Source: Euonymus europaeus | Lineage: Eukaryota; Streptophyta; Magnoliopsida; Celastrales; Celastraceae | DNA: 64,000 nt | Assembly: GCA_963580455.1 (NCBI GenBank) | Contig: OY756962.1 | Coordinates: 24,813,001 to 24,877,000, forward strand | Direction: 5' to 3' | Shown: in pieces, positions 23,203 through 35,600 of the stretch | Position numbering within the stretch: the first letter of the stretch is position 1 | Layout: each line of letters opens with the position of its first letter | Made by a program: the position numbers and the translations under genes | Notes under the pieces: model-generated | Seen by the model: the letters and a program-made list of their open reading frames with translations, nothing else | What the model was told of the DNA's origin: nothing | The model's database searches: none

Positions 23203-25837
23203 ATTTTTGGAGCAAATAATGAATGTGAGTGCCCTTCGGGCTTTAAATTATTCTACAGACTTTTTTTTTCTTTTTTCTTTTTAATTTTAAAGAACAAAAT
23301 GGGGCCCACGGGACAAAAGGGAATAATACTATACAGTTCTGCTACATTGCAAACCATGTGGCAAATTGAATAATACAAATGTTTTTTTTTTGTTTTTAAT
23401 AATTTTAATTTTAATTATATAGGTAATAATGTTTTACTTGGCCTTGACCTTGGCCTTTTTCTGACCATGAAGTTGATGGGCCCCAAACATGAAATTCACC
23501 ACAATTAATTAATTAATGTTTTAATTTAAATATTTGTGTATATGTGTCGGTTTTGAATAATAATAGTGTGTGTGTACGAGACTACCGTGTAGCAACAAAA
23601 ATAAAATCAAGTCCTATGTATATAAAATACTTAATAGCGCTTGTTGTTGGTATGTCAACTTCAAATTGGGCCCAATAATGTTCTGAATGTGATCAACTGA
23701 CGCTACTTTAATGACATGTATATATGAAATCAGCAAGTGGGATTGTAAATATTGTATAGACTTGGGAAGTAGTGAGTTTAATTTTTATTGGGAGTAATTT
23801 TTTGTAGTGATGCATTGATTTTTAATCTAATTTATCATGTCTATCAGGTAGAAAATTTTTGTGCATGTGAACTTGATAGTCTGAGTGTAGGTCCATGTCA
23901 ATTGTCCAAAGGGGAAAATTTGTTTGATGTCACTTCCAATTAGAAAAAAAAATTGAGGCTTTGTATTAACAAAATAGGAGAAATAGTAGATGCAAACTCA
24001 TATATGAGTAGGGGTGTAAATGACGGAATATTTTTGATTTTTTCACCATGAATTTAATCGACCAAATGTCGGTTATCAGTGGTTATCTCGATTATCGATT
24101 GATTCTATTAAAAAGATATGTATTTTTTTTAAATAACTGATCAATTGGTTCGATTATCTATCAATTCGAATATTTCTTACAACCCTACCACAAAGACAAC
24201 TGATTAAGTAAGCTAATTAGGGGGCTTAGTTCAAAACATGTGATGTAGAAGTTGCTTCTAGTTTAAGTGCAATTTGGAGAGAATATAAGTCATTGATGCA
24301 TTGTATAAAACTCGAAAATTCCTAAATTTGATTCGTAACGGAAGTAATATTCTTATGGACATATGTTAGATGAGAAATTTCTATACACATGAGCTTAAAA
24401 AATTTCTAATGTGAAGAAAAGAGGGTATAATTATATGTACATGCTCTTAACACCCCATTTAGTAGTCTTGCTTACCATTTTAGTTGAAGAGTCCAAACTT
24501 TTCGCACTTATAATTAATGAGTCCTTGTAGTGGTTAATTGCCCTAACTTTACCCCCAAAAAATAGGAAGCTCTCTTGTGTTCAAACTTGTATAGGATCCT
24601 TCTTGGAAATTATACATAATGTGATCCATTTGGTCTTTTAGAAAGCCAAATCCAATATTTTAGATCCTTAAAATTCAATTAGGTTCATTATTATGCACTA
24701 AAAAATCTCAACTTTTGGTCACAACAATATCTAACCAAATCAAATCAAGTATTGAAGTCTTGTCATTCCTCATTGCCTTTTTTCTTACATGAAATCTTTC
24801 CTTTGTTAGGATTTTATTGTGCCCACTAATTTTACTTTTGGTTTCTTTAGTGATTTTTATTTGGGTAATTGGCCCCACACTAGATCAATTAGTGAAAGAA
24901 GAGGGTCACTATTGAGAGGCATTAGAGGGGTTCAAAAGTAAAATGTGTACAATGTGTTAAAACTTTTTAGCAAGCGTTTGAGAGCAGCATCCCCGATTAT
25001 TTTTTTAATATTTATTAATTACGTCTTTGAAAGTACCAAAGATATTATTGTTAAAGCCAAAAGTTTATATAGATAAATAATAATTGAAAGTTAATTAACA
25101 AATGTACTTGATAATTTTTCAAATATTCTACTCATACAACTTCAACCGAGATATTAAAAATCCTGACATGATTAACAAATAGCTAGGAAAGACAAGGAAA
25201 TCATAAGCTTATTAATACCAATCTAAGAATAAAGTCTGAGATGAGTCGCGACTAGGTTGCCAAAGGTGGCGGAACTGCAAAAGAGAAACAATAGAGAGGG
25301 GAAAAACTAGGCTAGACCAAAGCATATTGCTCATGCCAGCAACTCTATCACTGAATTACAAGTTCACCTATTGAATCGAACCAATCTAGTGCCTATAATC
25401 ATCAAGATTTATAAATAGTATTTAAGAATGTTTTTGTCTTGAACACAAGTCGTACATGAAATAGGATTGACAATGTTACAAGACACAGGCCAGTTTGTAT
25501 TACCCTTTGGTTAATTTTAATGTAGACATACTAATCATAGAATTATAAAACCAAGTTAAAATACCTAACCAGTTGTACTTCATGGATATCCTAAGGAGCA
25601 TGCAGGACAAGTGTTATGCAGGACAAGTGCATATAATGAAAGTTATATATATGATTGTAATATAATCTTAGAAATCTCGTAACTATAAATAGCACAAGCT
25701 GCTGATTAAATAACAAATCACGCGACGATAATATTGTAGGAAGGTAACTAAAAAATTGCTGATACAACTGCATGTCGCAAACATATCACTTGAGCATCAG
25801 CCCACCCGAGCACGCCGGACAAAAATATATAGTCGGC
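23203..25837. other. Intergenic region: ERF upstream DNA and DnaJ downstream DNA
   Basis: AT-rich, with no supportable gene. The ERF promoter should lie just right of 23202. A MITE-like segment is at about 24009-24187. Several short open frames are unremarkable. Confidence 0.5.
24009..24187. repeat. Possible hAT-type MITE (weak)
   Basis: The left end TAGGGGTGTAA and the reverse complement of the right end TAGGGTTGTAA are near-perfect inverted repeats about 179 bp apart, with subterminal TCGATTATC repeats. The flanking 8 bp do not match, so this is either diverged or a chance pairing. Confidence 0.35.
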
Positions 25838-28585
25838 TTACTGCTGGGCACACTGCACTCTAGGCATTGATGATTCTTCTTCATCATCATCGTCTTCATC
25901 ATATGCCTCGTGCTGCCGGTGGGACTGCTGCTTTTGCTGCCTCCTATTCACCTCCTCAGAGCTGACATCATGCAAGGTGGTCTCTTCGCAGTCATCCAGC
26001 TCCATGTCAGACAGCTGTTTGCTAGGCCTTCGGGGGAGTATTGCCTCCAGCTTCCGGCAACGATCAGGGCTGAGAAACCCTGAATCTGGGAACTCCACAT
26101 TGAAAAGAATATAAAGCTTCCCTTTAATGAAAGGCCTTTGGTATTGAGGCATTCCCTCGTCATTGATTGCTTTGGCTTGACCTGCATTCAAGTAGTAATT
26201 CAAATGAACAACTAAAGAACATCCGGCATTTAAAGAAGAAAATTGAGTAAAAGGGAAGTGTTGTTGGCCATTACCAGGTTTTATGATCTCTCCAGGGTTT
26301 GACTTGATCAGGAGCTGCCTACCATCAAGATGAGTTATGGCAAACTCAAAACCACAGAGAGCCTCAGTTAAGCTGAGGGTATGTTCTACTCGAAGATCAT
26401 CGTGTATCCGGTTAAACTGCGGATGTTCCTTCAGTTGCAGGACAAAGACAATGTCTCCTGTAACTGTATCAGGCTGCAATATCATAGATGGCAAATAAAT
26501 CAAGTATATTAGTTAAGTTTTCTATTTACAAAATAAAAACGCGAACAGTAATCAGCAAAAAGAAAAAAGAAAAATATCTTACAGCTTCATCGGCTTGCCC
26601 CTCGAACACAATCTTCTGTCCATTTTGCATTCCTTTTTCAACATGCACCTCCATCACCTTCTTCTCCTGAGTTACCTTTTTCCCAACGCACTGTGGGCAT
26701 CTATCCCTAACACTGATAACCTCACCTGCGGTCATAATGAAATAACAGAATGACAAGAAGATCGACATGTAAATCCCAAAGTAAAACATAGGTTGAGAAA
26801 GAATGATCAAGTACCCGAGCCTCTGCATTCAGGACAAATATGTTGCATCTGCTGAATCATGCCCAGCCCAATTTGTCGCATTGTAACTTTCATACCAGTG
26901 CCTTGGCATCCATAACAAGTTCCAGAAGCTCCATTCTTTGAACCTTTCCTGATATATTCAGAACATAAAGCAAAAACATGTATGCTTCTCAATTGTGGTT
27001 CTTGGTTCAACATGGAAATGCAGCTTGCCCAATGGCGCTATACAAAACACTACAGTTGAATCCAAATGCTAAATGCAAAAATCACTCATCATTTTGGCTC
27101 CCTTTGACACACTGGGTTCAGATTATTTGCATAAAATTTTCAGGAAAAGCACTGTCACTTTCTTACCCTTCCAATAATAGAACAGAGGAGCAGAGGGATA
27201 AGATAAATCAAAGACAAGTTTACAGGTAAACATCGAATATAATTAAGTACATATAATAGCAATAGCATAGATGCAAGATGATGATGTCCATGTTCAGTAT
27301 TTTGAACAAGGAGATCAACACAAACGAAAAGCCACGCACACAAAAAACTCAAACTTAGATCACAAGAGTCATTAACTGCTGAAAAATACTAATATGTCAT
27401 AATACCAGTAAAACAGAGAGCATACCCTTTACATTTGGAGCACAAAACATTTCTAGAAAGAGAAAGTTTCTTAGTGGACCCATTGTACAATTCCTCCAAA
27501 GAAACCTTCAAAGTATGCACCACGTCTTCACCTTGTTTCTGCCTTCTTCCTCTCGAGCTGCCGCCTGCTACAGAAACAGAAATGTTTGTAACCGCTTATC
27601 AACAGACAGAAATACAGGGGGAGAGAGAATGAAAAATAGTCTAAGTTTAGCAACAATTTTCTCACCACCAAAAGATCCTCCACCGAAAAATGTATCAAAA
27701 ATGTCAAATGGGTTATCCATGCCGCCGCCGCCTCCACCCATGCCTTCTTTAAGAGCATCTTCACCATACTGGTCATAGATTCCCCTTTTCTCGGGATCAC
27801 TCAGAACTTCATAAGCATGAGCCAACTCCTTGAACTGATATAAAAATATAAAAATGTGTCAAAAGACGAAGTAAATGACCCTACCTGAAACCCAAGTTTG
27901 ACACAACACAAAATTCTTTTGATTTTAACTGTGCAACAATTTTGCAAGCAGTTAAAAAATATAACAAAGTGAGAAAGTGAAGAAAACATTAATCAACTAT
28001 CATCACTGACTGTTTATCCAATATACCCACGGGAAAAATATTTTTGTGTTTCTTTTAGATATTCTGCATCAAACACCCACTTCAGGCCTCCAATCTATTA
28101 CCCACAATTCAGAAAAATGCAAATAGTCAAGAATCGAGAAACTTAAATAACTGTTTCATTCAAATCTATTTTTGTAATAAATAGCTCTGAAATAATCAAG
28201 TCAGCCATCTCACAAAATGAACACAACAGCACCTATCAATTTAACCACTATGGCAAAACCGACTGTAATGCCTTTTGTGTACCCAAACTTCAACTTGTTC
28301 AAGTGCTTCAGACCAAAAGTTAGTGCTCCTTGTGATTAGATTATCAAATGGAATTTGGCAATATAGTAGTACTATAAAACTCAGGAGTCAGAAGACAAGA
28401 AGAAACTGTAAATTGAAGAGACTGAAAGGGTCAACCTTCTCAGGATCTCCACCTTTGTCGGGATGATTCTTTATAGCAGCTTTTTTATAAGCTTTCTTCA
28501 GTTCATCTTGACTTGCGCTTTTAGAGACACCAAGAACACCATAGTACTTGGAGTTATCACTCCTCTTCGGGGCCAGACCAAACAT
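25838..28585 (-). CDS. Type I DnaJ/Hsp40 co-chaperone, farnesylated (AtJ2/AtJ3-like)
   Basis: Cytosolic Hsp70 co-chaperone of 425 aa. Exons (minus): 28585-28436, 27834-27666, 27564-27426, 26948-26815, 26725-26583, 26473-26275, 26181-25838; all phases close. The J domain has HPD at residues 41-43, followed by a Gly/Phe-rich linker ([16 protein letters not shown]). A type I zinc-finger region has four CxxCxGxG-like repeats ([32 protein letters not shown]), the last one degenerate. The substrate-binding C-terminal domains follow, then an acidic tail ending CAQQ, a farnesylation signal shared with Arabidopsis J2/J3. Exon 3 has a tandem TAG-CAG acceptor, so two forms differing by one residue are possible. 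A 5'UTR intron is likely. Start chosen at [11 protein letters not shown], which aligns with the family start. Confidence 0.93.
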
Positions 28586-29660
28586 GCTTGATGGCTGATG
28601 CACCGAATTGAACCTAACTTAGCAATAGAATTAAAAAACAAGACAAAAGAATCAAGATTAAATTCCAACCTTCTAAGGCCAAAATGAACTATGTTCCATT
28701 CAATATACAAATCTAAAATGTTTAAATAACTGTGAAAATATGCAGCTACCAACTACATTTGAAGGCTATAAGAAGATAAACACATGCACACAAATTCTGA
28801 AGGCAAAATAATTATAATTCTGAAAAAATATGCGAGCAGCACAAACTTAAACTCAGGACTCCATTCTATTTTTCTCTTTTGGAAGCCTATACGAATTTCA
28901 GAGACATTATAACCTCAAAAAAGAACAAAAAATTGTCTTGCATATTTTCACTTGTGAGCTCAACAACTTACAAAAATCTTCATTTTTTTCTCTTTCAGCT
29001 GTATAATGCTAGCTGGTGCTACCTAAGAGCTACCAAACTAAATCAGAGAGTCCATTGCATCGTACATGAAGGATGGCAAAACTAGATGTTGATCTGGCAC
29101 ATAATAAAAAAACCAAAAAAACCTACCCACAGAAAATTGCAGTGAACAGCATAAACCTGAAAGCAAATCGACCATCAAAGCGTTTACCCAACTTTTTTTC
29201 CAGAGGGTTTGAAATAATTATCAGCGGGTAATTTTATAATTAGCGAACTACAAACCATCAAATTAAAACTACGGGGAAAAAGTCCTAAAAGTTTTACATG
29301 AATCCTGAAAATCTCAATCTCAACGTACAGATTCCCTCAGTCCGTCCTGAATCGCTAATCTGAGGCAAACCCTAAAACAAAAGACTACAACTTTAACCCA
29401 AAGGGCAAAAGAAAAGTCGAGTTGACTGAGTGCAAACGATAATCCCAGTTGACGAGGTAGAAATTCAAACCTATCAAACCATTACGAATCATAATCCACT
29501 AAACATCGTAAAGAAATTGTAACAATTACAAAACAGATCTACACAATAATAGTTTCATCGACTGCATCACAAAAGAGAGCAATACCCAAAGGACGTCCAC
29601 GCCAATAGGAGAACCAACACAGGAGAGGAAAGCTCGATAAACTGGACGTCTCTCTTCTCC
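28586..29660 (-). other. Probable 5'UTR and 5'UTR intron of the DnaJ gene
   Basis: On the minus strand a donor-like GTATTGC near 29587 and an acceptor GCTAAG near 28620 would bracket an AT-rich intron of about 970 bp just upstream of the start codon. The leader exon is pyrimidine-rich (about 29588-29660). No coding sequence seen. Confidence 0.55.
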
Positions 29661-29682
29661 TCTAAAAACGCAATGTCACGTT

Positions 29683-29694
29683 TGCTTTATATAA
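29683..29694 (-). promoter_or_regulatory. TATA box of the DnaJ gene
   Basis: CTTTATATAAAG, read on the minus strand, lies about 30 bp upstream of the inferred leader exon of the DnaJ transcript. Confidence 0.55.
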
Positions 29695-29814
29695 AGGGTA
29701 TTTCTTTTTCCTATAGCCAGACAGTAAGGTGGAACTAGCCAAACACCGTAATTTCCACAAGACGAAGGAAAGTCGAGAATCCCAATGACTTCTCAAAGCC
29801 TTTTGGTATTTATT

Positions 29815-30020
29815 TTACGCCTCAAGGGGTACCGGGTACGTATCTCTAACATCCAAATAGGGCTGAGGTCATGCAAGTTCTGATCCCTCCGGTTACGCAG
29901 AAGGGACGGTGCAAGAAAGTTCTTTTGAATCTACTGATGCCTTCGTAGGAAGCTTGGGGCGGTCGTAGTTGACGGCTTAGGAAAGAAACTACCCCTTTCT
30001 TTCGACGTCATATTTGTTAC
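29815..30020. other. Base-composition island, possibly organelle-derived
   Basis: About 200 bp with clearly higher G+C than either flank (GGGTACCGGGTACG, GGGGCGGTCGTAGTTGACGG). No gene is visible. It is followed by AT-rich repeat-like DNA up to about 30.7 kb. An insertion of mitochondrial DNA is one explanation, not shown here. Confidence 0.3.
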
Positions 30021-30811
30021 TTCCCTCTTTTGTTTCTTTTTAATATGTATTCTTAGTCATCATCCGAATATCATTTATATTTTGTATTAATATCGAACAA
30101 GTTTATCATTTGATCATTTTATATGAGATTAAACACAATTTGTAAAGTTTGTATCTACAAAAAAATTCACAGATGACTGCATCAAATTATGCAAAGACTA
30201 CTATATGGTCATAAGAATATGCTTTGAAGAATGAGAATTGAACTTAACACCTTTCGAATTTATACGATTTGATCTCATGTCATTCTTCGAACATTGAGTA
30301 TATTCGGAATTAATCCATATTTTCTTTTGAGTACACTAGAATGAGATTAGAATGCTCAAACTCGAGACGCATACGAGATATCACACAAATAACTGTCATT
30401 TTTACTACTCGTAATTCTCGAATCCATGAGTTAATTAGCAAGGGGTAGGGGTGGCTTTAGTTGAGCAGGGGACAAGAAGTCCTTTCCCTTTTCAACGGTT
30501 ACAAGTTTGAGTCTCATGAGCTACAGATTTTACTTAAAATTATTGCAAACGACATTTAGAATTTTCATGCAGGATCTGAACAAAGGTTTAATATTTTATG
30601 TGATCTAATACTTTATTGAACATATTAATCTTGTAGTCCATATCGGTTTTTTATATCTCATCACATTCTAATTGAAGTTTTGGATCACAAGTCTTATTAG
30701 AAAGTTCGTTTGTTGCTAAAATATGCATGATAATACCAAAATTGATCTTCCTCACCAAAGACCTGCACATGCCACTTTTCTACCACTTGCTGTTCTCATC
30801 TCTCTCAACAA

Positions 30812-31680
30812 TGGAGTCTACTGGTAAAAAGTATTTCATAGTGTCTGCTCGAAATGAGGTCAACAGAGTTTTGTTTCGTCAAATGCTCAGATTGGATGTA
30901 TCCATGAAGGCTATGGCTTTCTGGATTTGGCTTGAAAGTCTTGGTTTTCAAGGGATTATAAACTAATTATCTTGTCAAGCAGACGAGTCTGTATGGTCGC
31001 CAACGGGGCCAATATATTTCTCAATCTTCTACACACATTGAGAATTCACGAATCTTGCCTAGCTTTGTTTAATAGCATTTTGTCACAGAAGAAGAGGATT
31101 GTTAGAGGTGCTAGTGGCACATCCAATCATGTGTTTATCCCTGTAAACCATCCAAAGCTTGGTGTGGCATTTTGGGGTCTGGGGAAAATACTGATCAGAA
31201 GAAAAGTGAAAATAAATCCTCCTCCAAGACCACAATCAACCATGACGCGAGGGAATCGAATCCTGGAGATAATTCACCGGACGAAAACAGATGCTTGTTC
31301 TTTACCTTCTCACAAGGATATCCTCTCAATGAAATTTAGATTTCCTGTGTTTTCACTATGTAAGTGCAAGTACTTGAACACCATGCTAATGCATTATATA
31401 CACACGTATATAACTAGTTATATATACTGTTTGGTTACATAATTATGGGATTATGCAGGAGATATGGAGCATGCATAGATAAAGTTTATGTGGATAGGGC
31501 AGAGAGGAAGGATGAGGGACCAAAGCAAGCTGTATTTGCCAAGGTTGTGTTCAACACATCAATTACACCTACATTTGTGTTGGTGGATGATGGTGGATGG
31601 TAAGCCTATATTATATTTTGCAAGCCATATGATGGTAAAAGAAGCAGCAGTACCTTCTTCCAAAACCTAGATTTTCATCT
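30812..31680 (+). pseudogene. Degenerate gene of a plant-specific MxxMAxWxWLE-type family
   Basis: The first segment reads MESTGKKYFIVSARNEVNRV with VSMKAMAFWIWLESLGF behind it, then stops at about 30964. The reading continues in another frame to about 31362 (VANGANIFLNLLHTLRIHES, later CSLPSHKDILSMKFRFP). A donor at 31361 and an acceptor near 31458 lead to RYGACIDKVYVDRAER and AVFAKVVFNTS, again out of phase. This order resembles an uncharacterised plant family with an N-terminal helical region and a C-terminal RRM-like fold, but that is from memory. At least two frame breaks argue for a pseudogene. Confidence 0.35.
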
Positions 31681-32285
31681 TTTATTGATGAAGGATCATA
31701 TAGTTATAATTAATTATTGTAATAGGATCAGTCGTGTATATATATGCGATGCAAGGGTCCTCATGACTTTTGTTCTTTTTAGGCCGTCTGAAAAGCCTCT
31801 TAAAATGTGTAGGTTTATGAGTTTTCTTATAAACTCACATCACTTGAAATACCCAAGCGATATGAGATATTTGACAGAAGTGATTCATTTTTGTTTTGAT
31901 TGCTAGAAATGAGAAACCCCACGATATTAATTTGCAGTAAAAATGATAGCCGAACGGAGACACATTGGTAGAATATCATTCAAGTAGTTAAAAAGAGTTA
32001 CTATACTAGGAACCACATGTTGACAAGATTCTTGCTTCTTTCTTTTTGCAGCAAAAGAATTAAACATGTCAGAAATCCTATAATCACCAGTCTGATGGAC
32101 TGGGAAGCTTCTCAATCTGATCAAAATCTTCCACAGGGAAGTCGTAGAAGGAGGTAAGTGGGGTGGCAGGGTTGTTGCTGCTTCCATCCATTGCAGCAGC
32201 AGCACTTGTACAACTTACTACAGGGTCATAGAAAGGTGGTCCGATAGAAAGTTCTGATTCATCACCAAGTTCAGGAGCGTGTGTC

Positions 32286-32597
32286 TGACGTAGAACGTAT
32301 CTCAGAGGAGTTCATGGACCAGTTTGAGCATTCCTGTTCCAAGGCTGAGAAGAAGCACTAGTGGGCATTTGTGTTTTGGGCCTCCAATAAAATCAGTCTA
32401 TTTTGTTGTTTTTTTTTAGTCGAAGGTTATTTAAGTCTTTTCTACCATTAGGGTTGTTGTTAAGTCTTGGTTGTTTGGGGCCGTTTTGGGATAATGTATG
32501 AAGAACTTCTGAAGTTTGTGTCCTTTTATAGTCATTTCTGATTTCTCAAGCTGACTTCGTCGTGTACGATTCAGTTGGTTTATACTACGCTGCGTTA
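32286..32597 (+). repeat. 5' LTR of the DUO1-inserted element
   Basis: 312 bp, TGACGTAG...CTGCGTTA, identical by eye to 37243-37554. Contains AATAAAATC, a possible polyadenylation signal, about 100 bp in. Confidence 0.95.
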
Positions 32598-32599
32598 AT

Positions 32600-32611
32600 T
32601 GGTATCAGAGC
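32600..32611 (+). other. Primer binding site, initiator tRNA-Met
   Basis: TGGTATCAGAGC lies two bases after the 5' LTR. It is the standard initiator-tRNA-Met primer sequence of plant Ty3 and Ty1 elements. Confidence 0.92.
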
Positions 32612-32626
32612 GAGGTTGCGAACCCG

Positions 32627-35600
32627 ATGGCAGAAACACGAGCTGGCAAAACTCAGGGCGGGGAAGAACGCAAGGGGGAAGCAGCTTCGGAGCCAACTAC
32701 TAACAGGGATGAGTTTAGAGCTTTTCAGACTGAAGTACGTCAAGAGCTACGAGAAATCCGTGACTCATTGAGGCGTTTGACAGTCAAGCAAAGAGTAGAT
32801 CTGGAAGACGAAGGAATGAGTCGCTACCCAACTTACCAGGTAGATCATCTTCCGCATCCTACGTTTGAAGGGGACAGTTCGGCTGAGGAGGATGAAGAGT
32901 ATGGTGGGTTCGTTTTCGGAGAGCATGGTAGTAACACAATGGGCAGTCGACTGCGAGGCAGAGGCTACAGTCAACCCGCTGGTCACTACAGTGGTGGTCG
33001 CGGTCGCGCCAGAGGGCAAGGCAGAGTGCAACCGTACCGTTTTGTTGATCCTGATGAATTCTTTGAGGGTACCTTTGGTCGGGGGCAGTACAGACAGTAT
33101 GGGGGATTTGAAGACGAATATGGAAGGGGTGACTATCGAATGAAAGTAGATCTTCCTACTTTCAACGGTCATTTGCGTATTGAAGATTTCTTGGACTGGT
33201 TAGCTGAGGTTGAACGGTTCTTTGACTATATGGATATTCCTCCAGATAAACGAGTTAAACTTGTGGCCTATCGCTTGAAGGGTGGTGCATCCGCATGGTG
33301 GGATCAGTTGCAATTAGCTCGAACTCGGGCAGGTAAAGCTCCAGTTCGCACATGGCCAAAGATGAAAAGGTTGCTGAAAGTGAGATTCTTACCACCAGAT
33401 TATGAGCAAGTATTATTTCAACTTTACCAAAATTGTCGACAGGGACACCGGACAGTAGCAGCTTATACCGAAGAGTGGCTTCGCTTATCATCACGCAATG
33501 ATGTTATGGAGACAGAGAATCAGAAAATTGCTCGGTATACCGGGGGCTTGAGGTTGGGTATTCAGGACAAGGTTGCTTACCAGTCTATTACTTCAGTCGA
33601 CCAAGCCATCAGCTATGCAGGAAAGGCGGAGAGCCAGCTTGAACGTAGTACTCGCAGCACTGTTGGTGGAAGTTATCCGGAAACCATGCGGACCAACATT
33701 AGTAGAGTGAAATTACCCCTGTCAGTGAATAACAATGCGCCGGAGGAAGGGGGCAGCAGTGTTCAGCAGTCTGCGCGACAAGTCTCCAACACCCATCCGA
33801 GAGAAACCATGAAAAATCCTTACACAAAGCCAAGTGGTGATAAGTGTTACCGTTGTGGGGAGCCTGGGCATAGGTCTCACCAATGTCCCAAGCGTGGTCA
33901 AGTTAACCTACTTGAGGACTGTCCACCGGAAGGGGAGAATAATACTGAGGCTAGGGAAGGAGACAGCGACTGTGAAGGTGAACTAATTTATGGTGATGAA
34001 GGAATTTCTCTAGTAATTCGGCGGATGCTTTATACCCCTCATCAGGAAGTGGAACCCCAGAGGCACAATATTTTCAGAACTAAGTGCACTGTCAACCAGC
34101 GTGTCTGTGATTTGATAGTAGATGGTGGGAGCAGTGAAAACATCGTATCAAGGGTGATGGTTGATAAGCTCCACTTGAAAACTAACACTCACCCAAACCC
34201 ATATTCCATCGGGTGGATTAAGCATGTCGGTGATGTTAAAGTGACTGAGCAATGCAGGGTGTCTTTCTCCATTGGCAAATATTGTGATGAAGTTTTGTGT
34301 GATGTGGTGGAGATGGATGCGTGCCATATACTGTTAGGAAGACCTTGGCAATTTGACCGAAGTACTTTTCACAGAGGCAGAGAAAATACTTACAGCTTGT
34401 TCAAGGATGGAATTAAGTATGTGTTAGCTCCTGTAGGTGCTAATAGTGTTAAGGGGAAAGGACTTGAGGTTCCTGCACCAACTTTCTTGATTGTACCCAG
34501 CATTGAAGATGAGCTGCGCGAAGTCAAAGAATGTTATGCTATTGTGATGAAAGGAAATTGTGAAGTCAGGGGTGAACCCAATCCGGTAGTAAGGAGTTTA
34601 ACTGCTTTACTTACTGAATTTAGTGATGTGATGCCAGCCGATCTGCCATCAGAATTGCCACCCTTGCGGGATGTTCAACACTGTATCGATTTCACTCCGG
34701 GTGCTAGTTTGCCAAACTTGCCACATTATAAAATGAGTCCCAGGGAATTTGAAATTTTGCAGGAACAAGTGGAAGAACTTTTACAAAAAGGGTTCATCAA
34801 AGAAAGCATGAGTCCATGTGCGGTCCCGGCTTTATTGACACCAAAGAAGGACGGCAGCTGGAGAATGTGTATAGACAGTCGTGCTATAAATAGAATTACG
34901 GTCAAATATCGGTTCCCAATCCCGAGACTAGATGATCTGCTTGATATGTTGTCCGGTTCTAAAATCTTTTCGAAGATTGATCTAAAAAGCGGGTATCACC
35001 AAATTCGTATTCGTCCCGGTGATGAGTGGAAAACCGCTTTTAAGACGAAGGATGGTCTTTATGAGTGGCTTGTAATGCCTTTTGGATTGTCGAACGCGCC
35101 AAGTACGTTCATGCGAGTTATGAACCAAGTCCTGAAACCGTTTATTGGGCGTTTCCTTGTGGTGTATTTCGATGATATCTTAATATATAGCTGCACTGAG
35201 GCTGACCATTTATATCATTTGAGGGCTGTGCTTGAGACTTTGAGAGAACACAGTTTGTATGCCAATCTCAAGAAGTGCAGTTTCATGCTCCAAAGTTTAG
35301 TCTTCTTGGGGTATGTCGTGAGTGAAGCTGGCATTGTGGTTGATGAGGAAAAGGTTAGGGCAATCCGTGACTGGCCAACACCTAAGACTATCGGGGAAGT
35401 ACGAAGCTTCCATGGCCTTGCTACGTTTTACCGTCGCTTCGTTCGCAACTTTAGCACACTGGCAGCACCCTTAACCGATTGTCTGAAGCAGAGATCTCTC
35501 CAATGGAGTGAAGAAGCCGAGAAGAGTTTTCAATTATTGAAGGATAAACTTAGCTCTGCCCCTATTCTTGCTTTGCCGAGTTTTGATAAGCTTTTCGAAG

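Noticed and set aside
22616..23373. Plus-strand frames over the ERF gene
   Set aside because: Antisense shadows of the AP2/ERF coding sequence.
30440..30530. Possible tRNA-derived SINE (GGTGGCTTTAGTTGAGC, then GGTTACAAGTTTGAGTC)
   Set aside because: Box-like motifs only; no body shared with the other SINE copies, so not listed.
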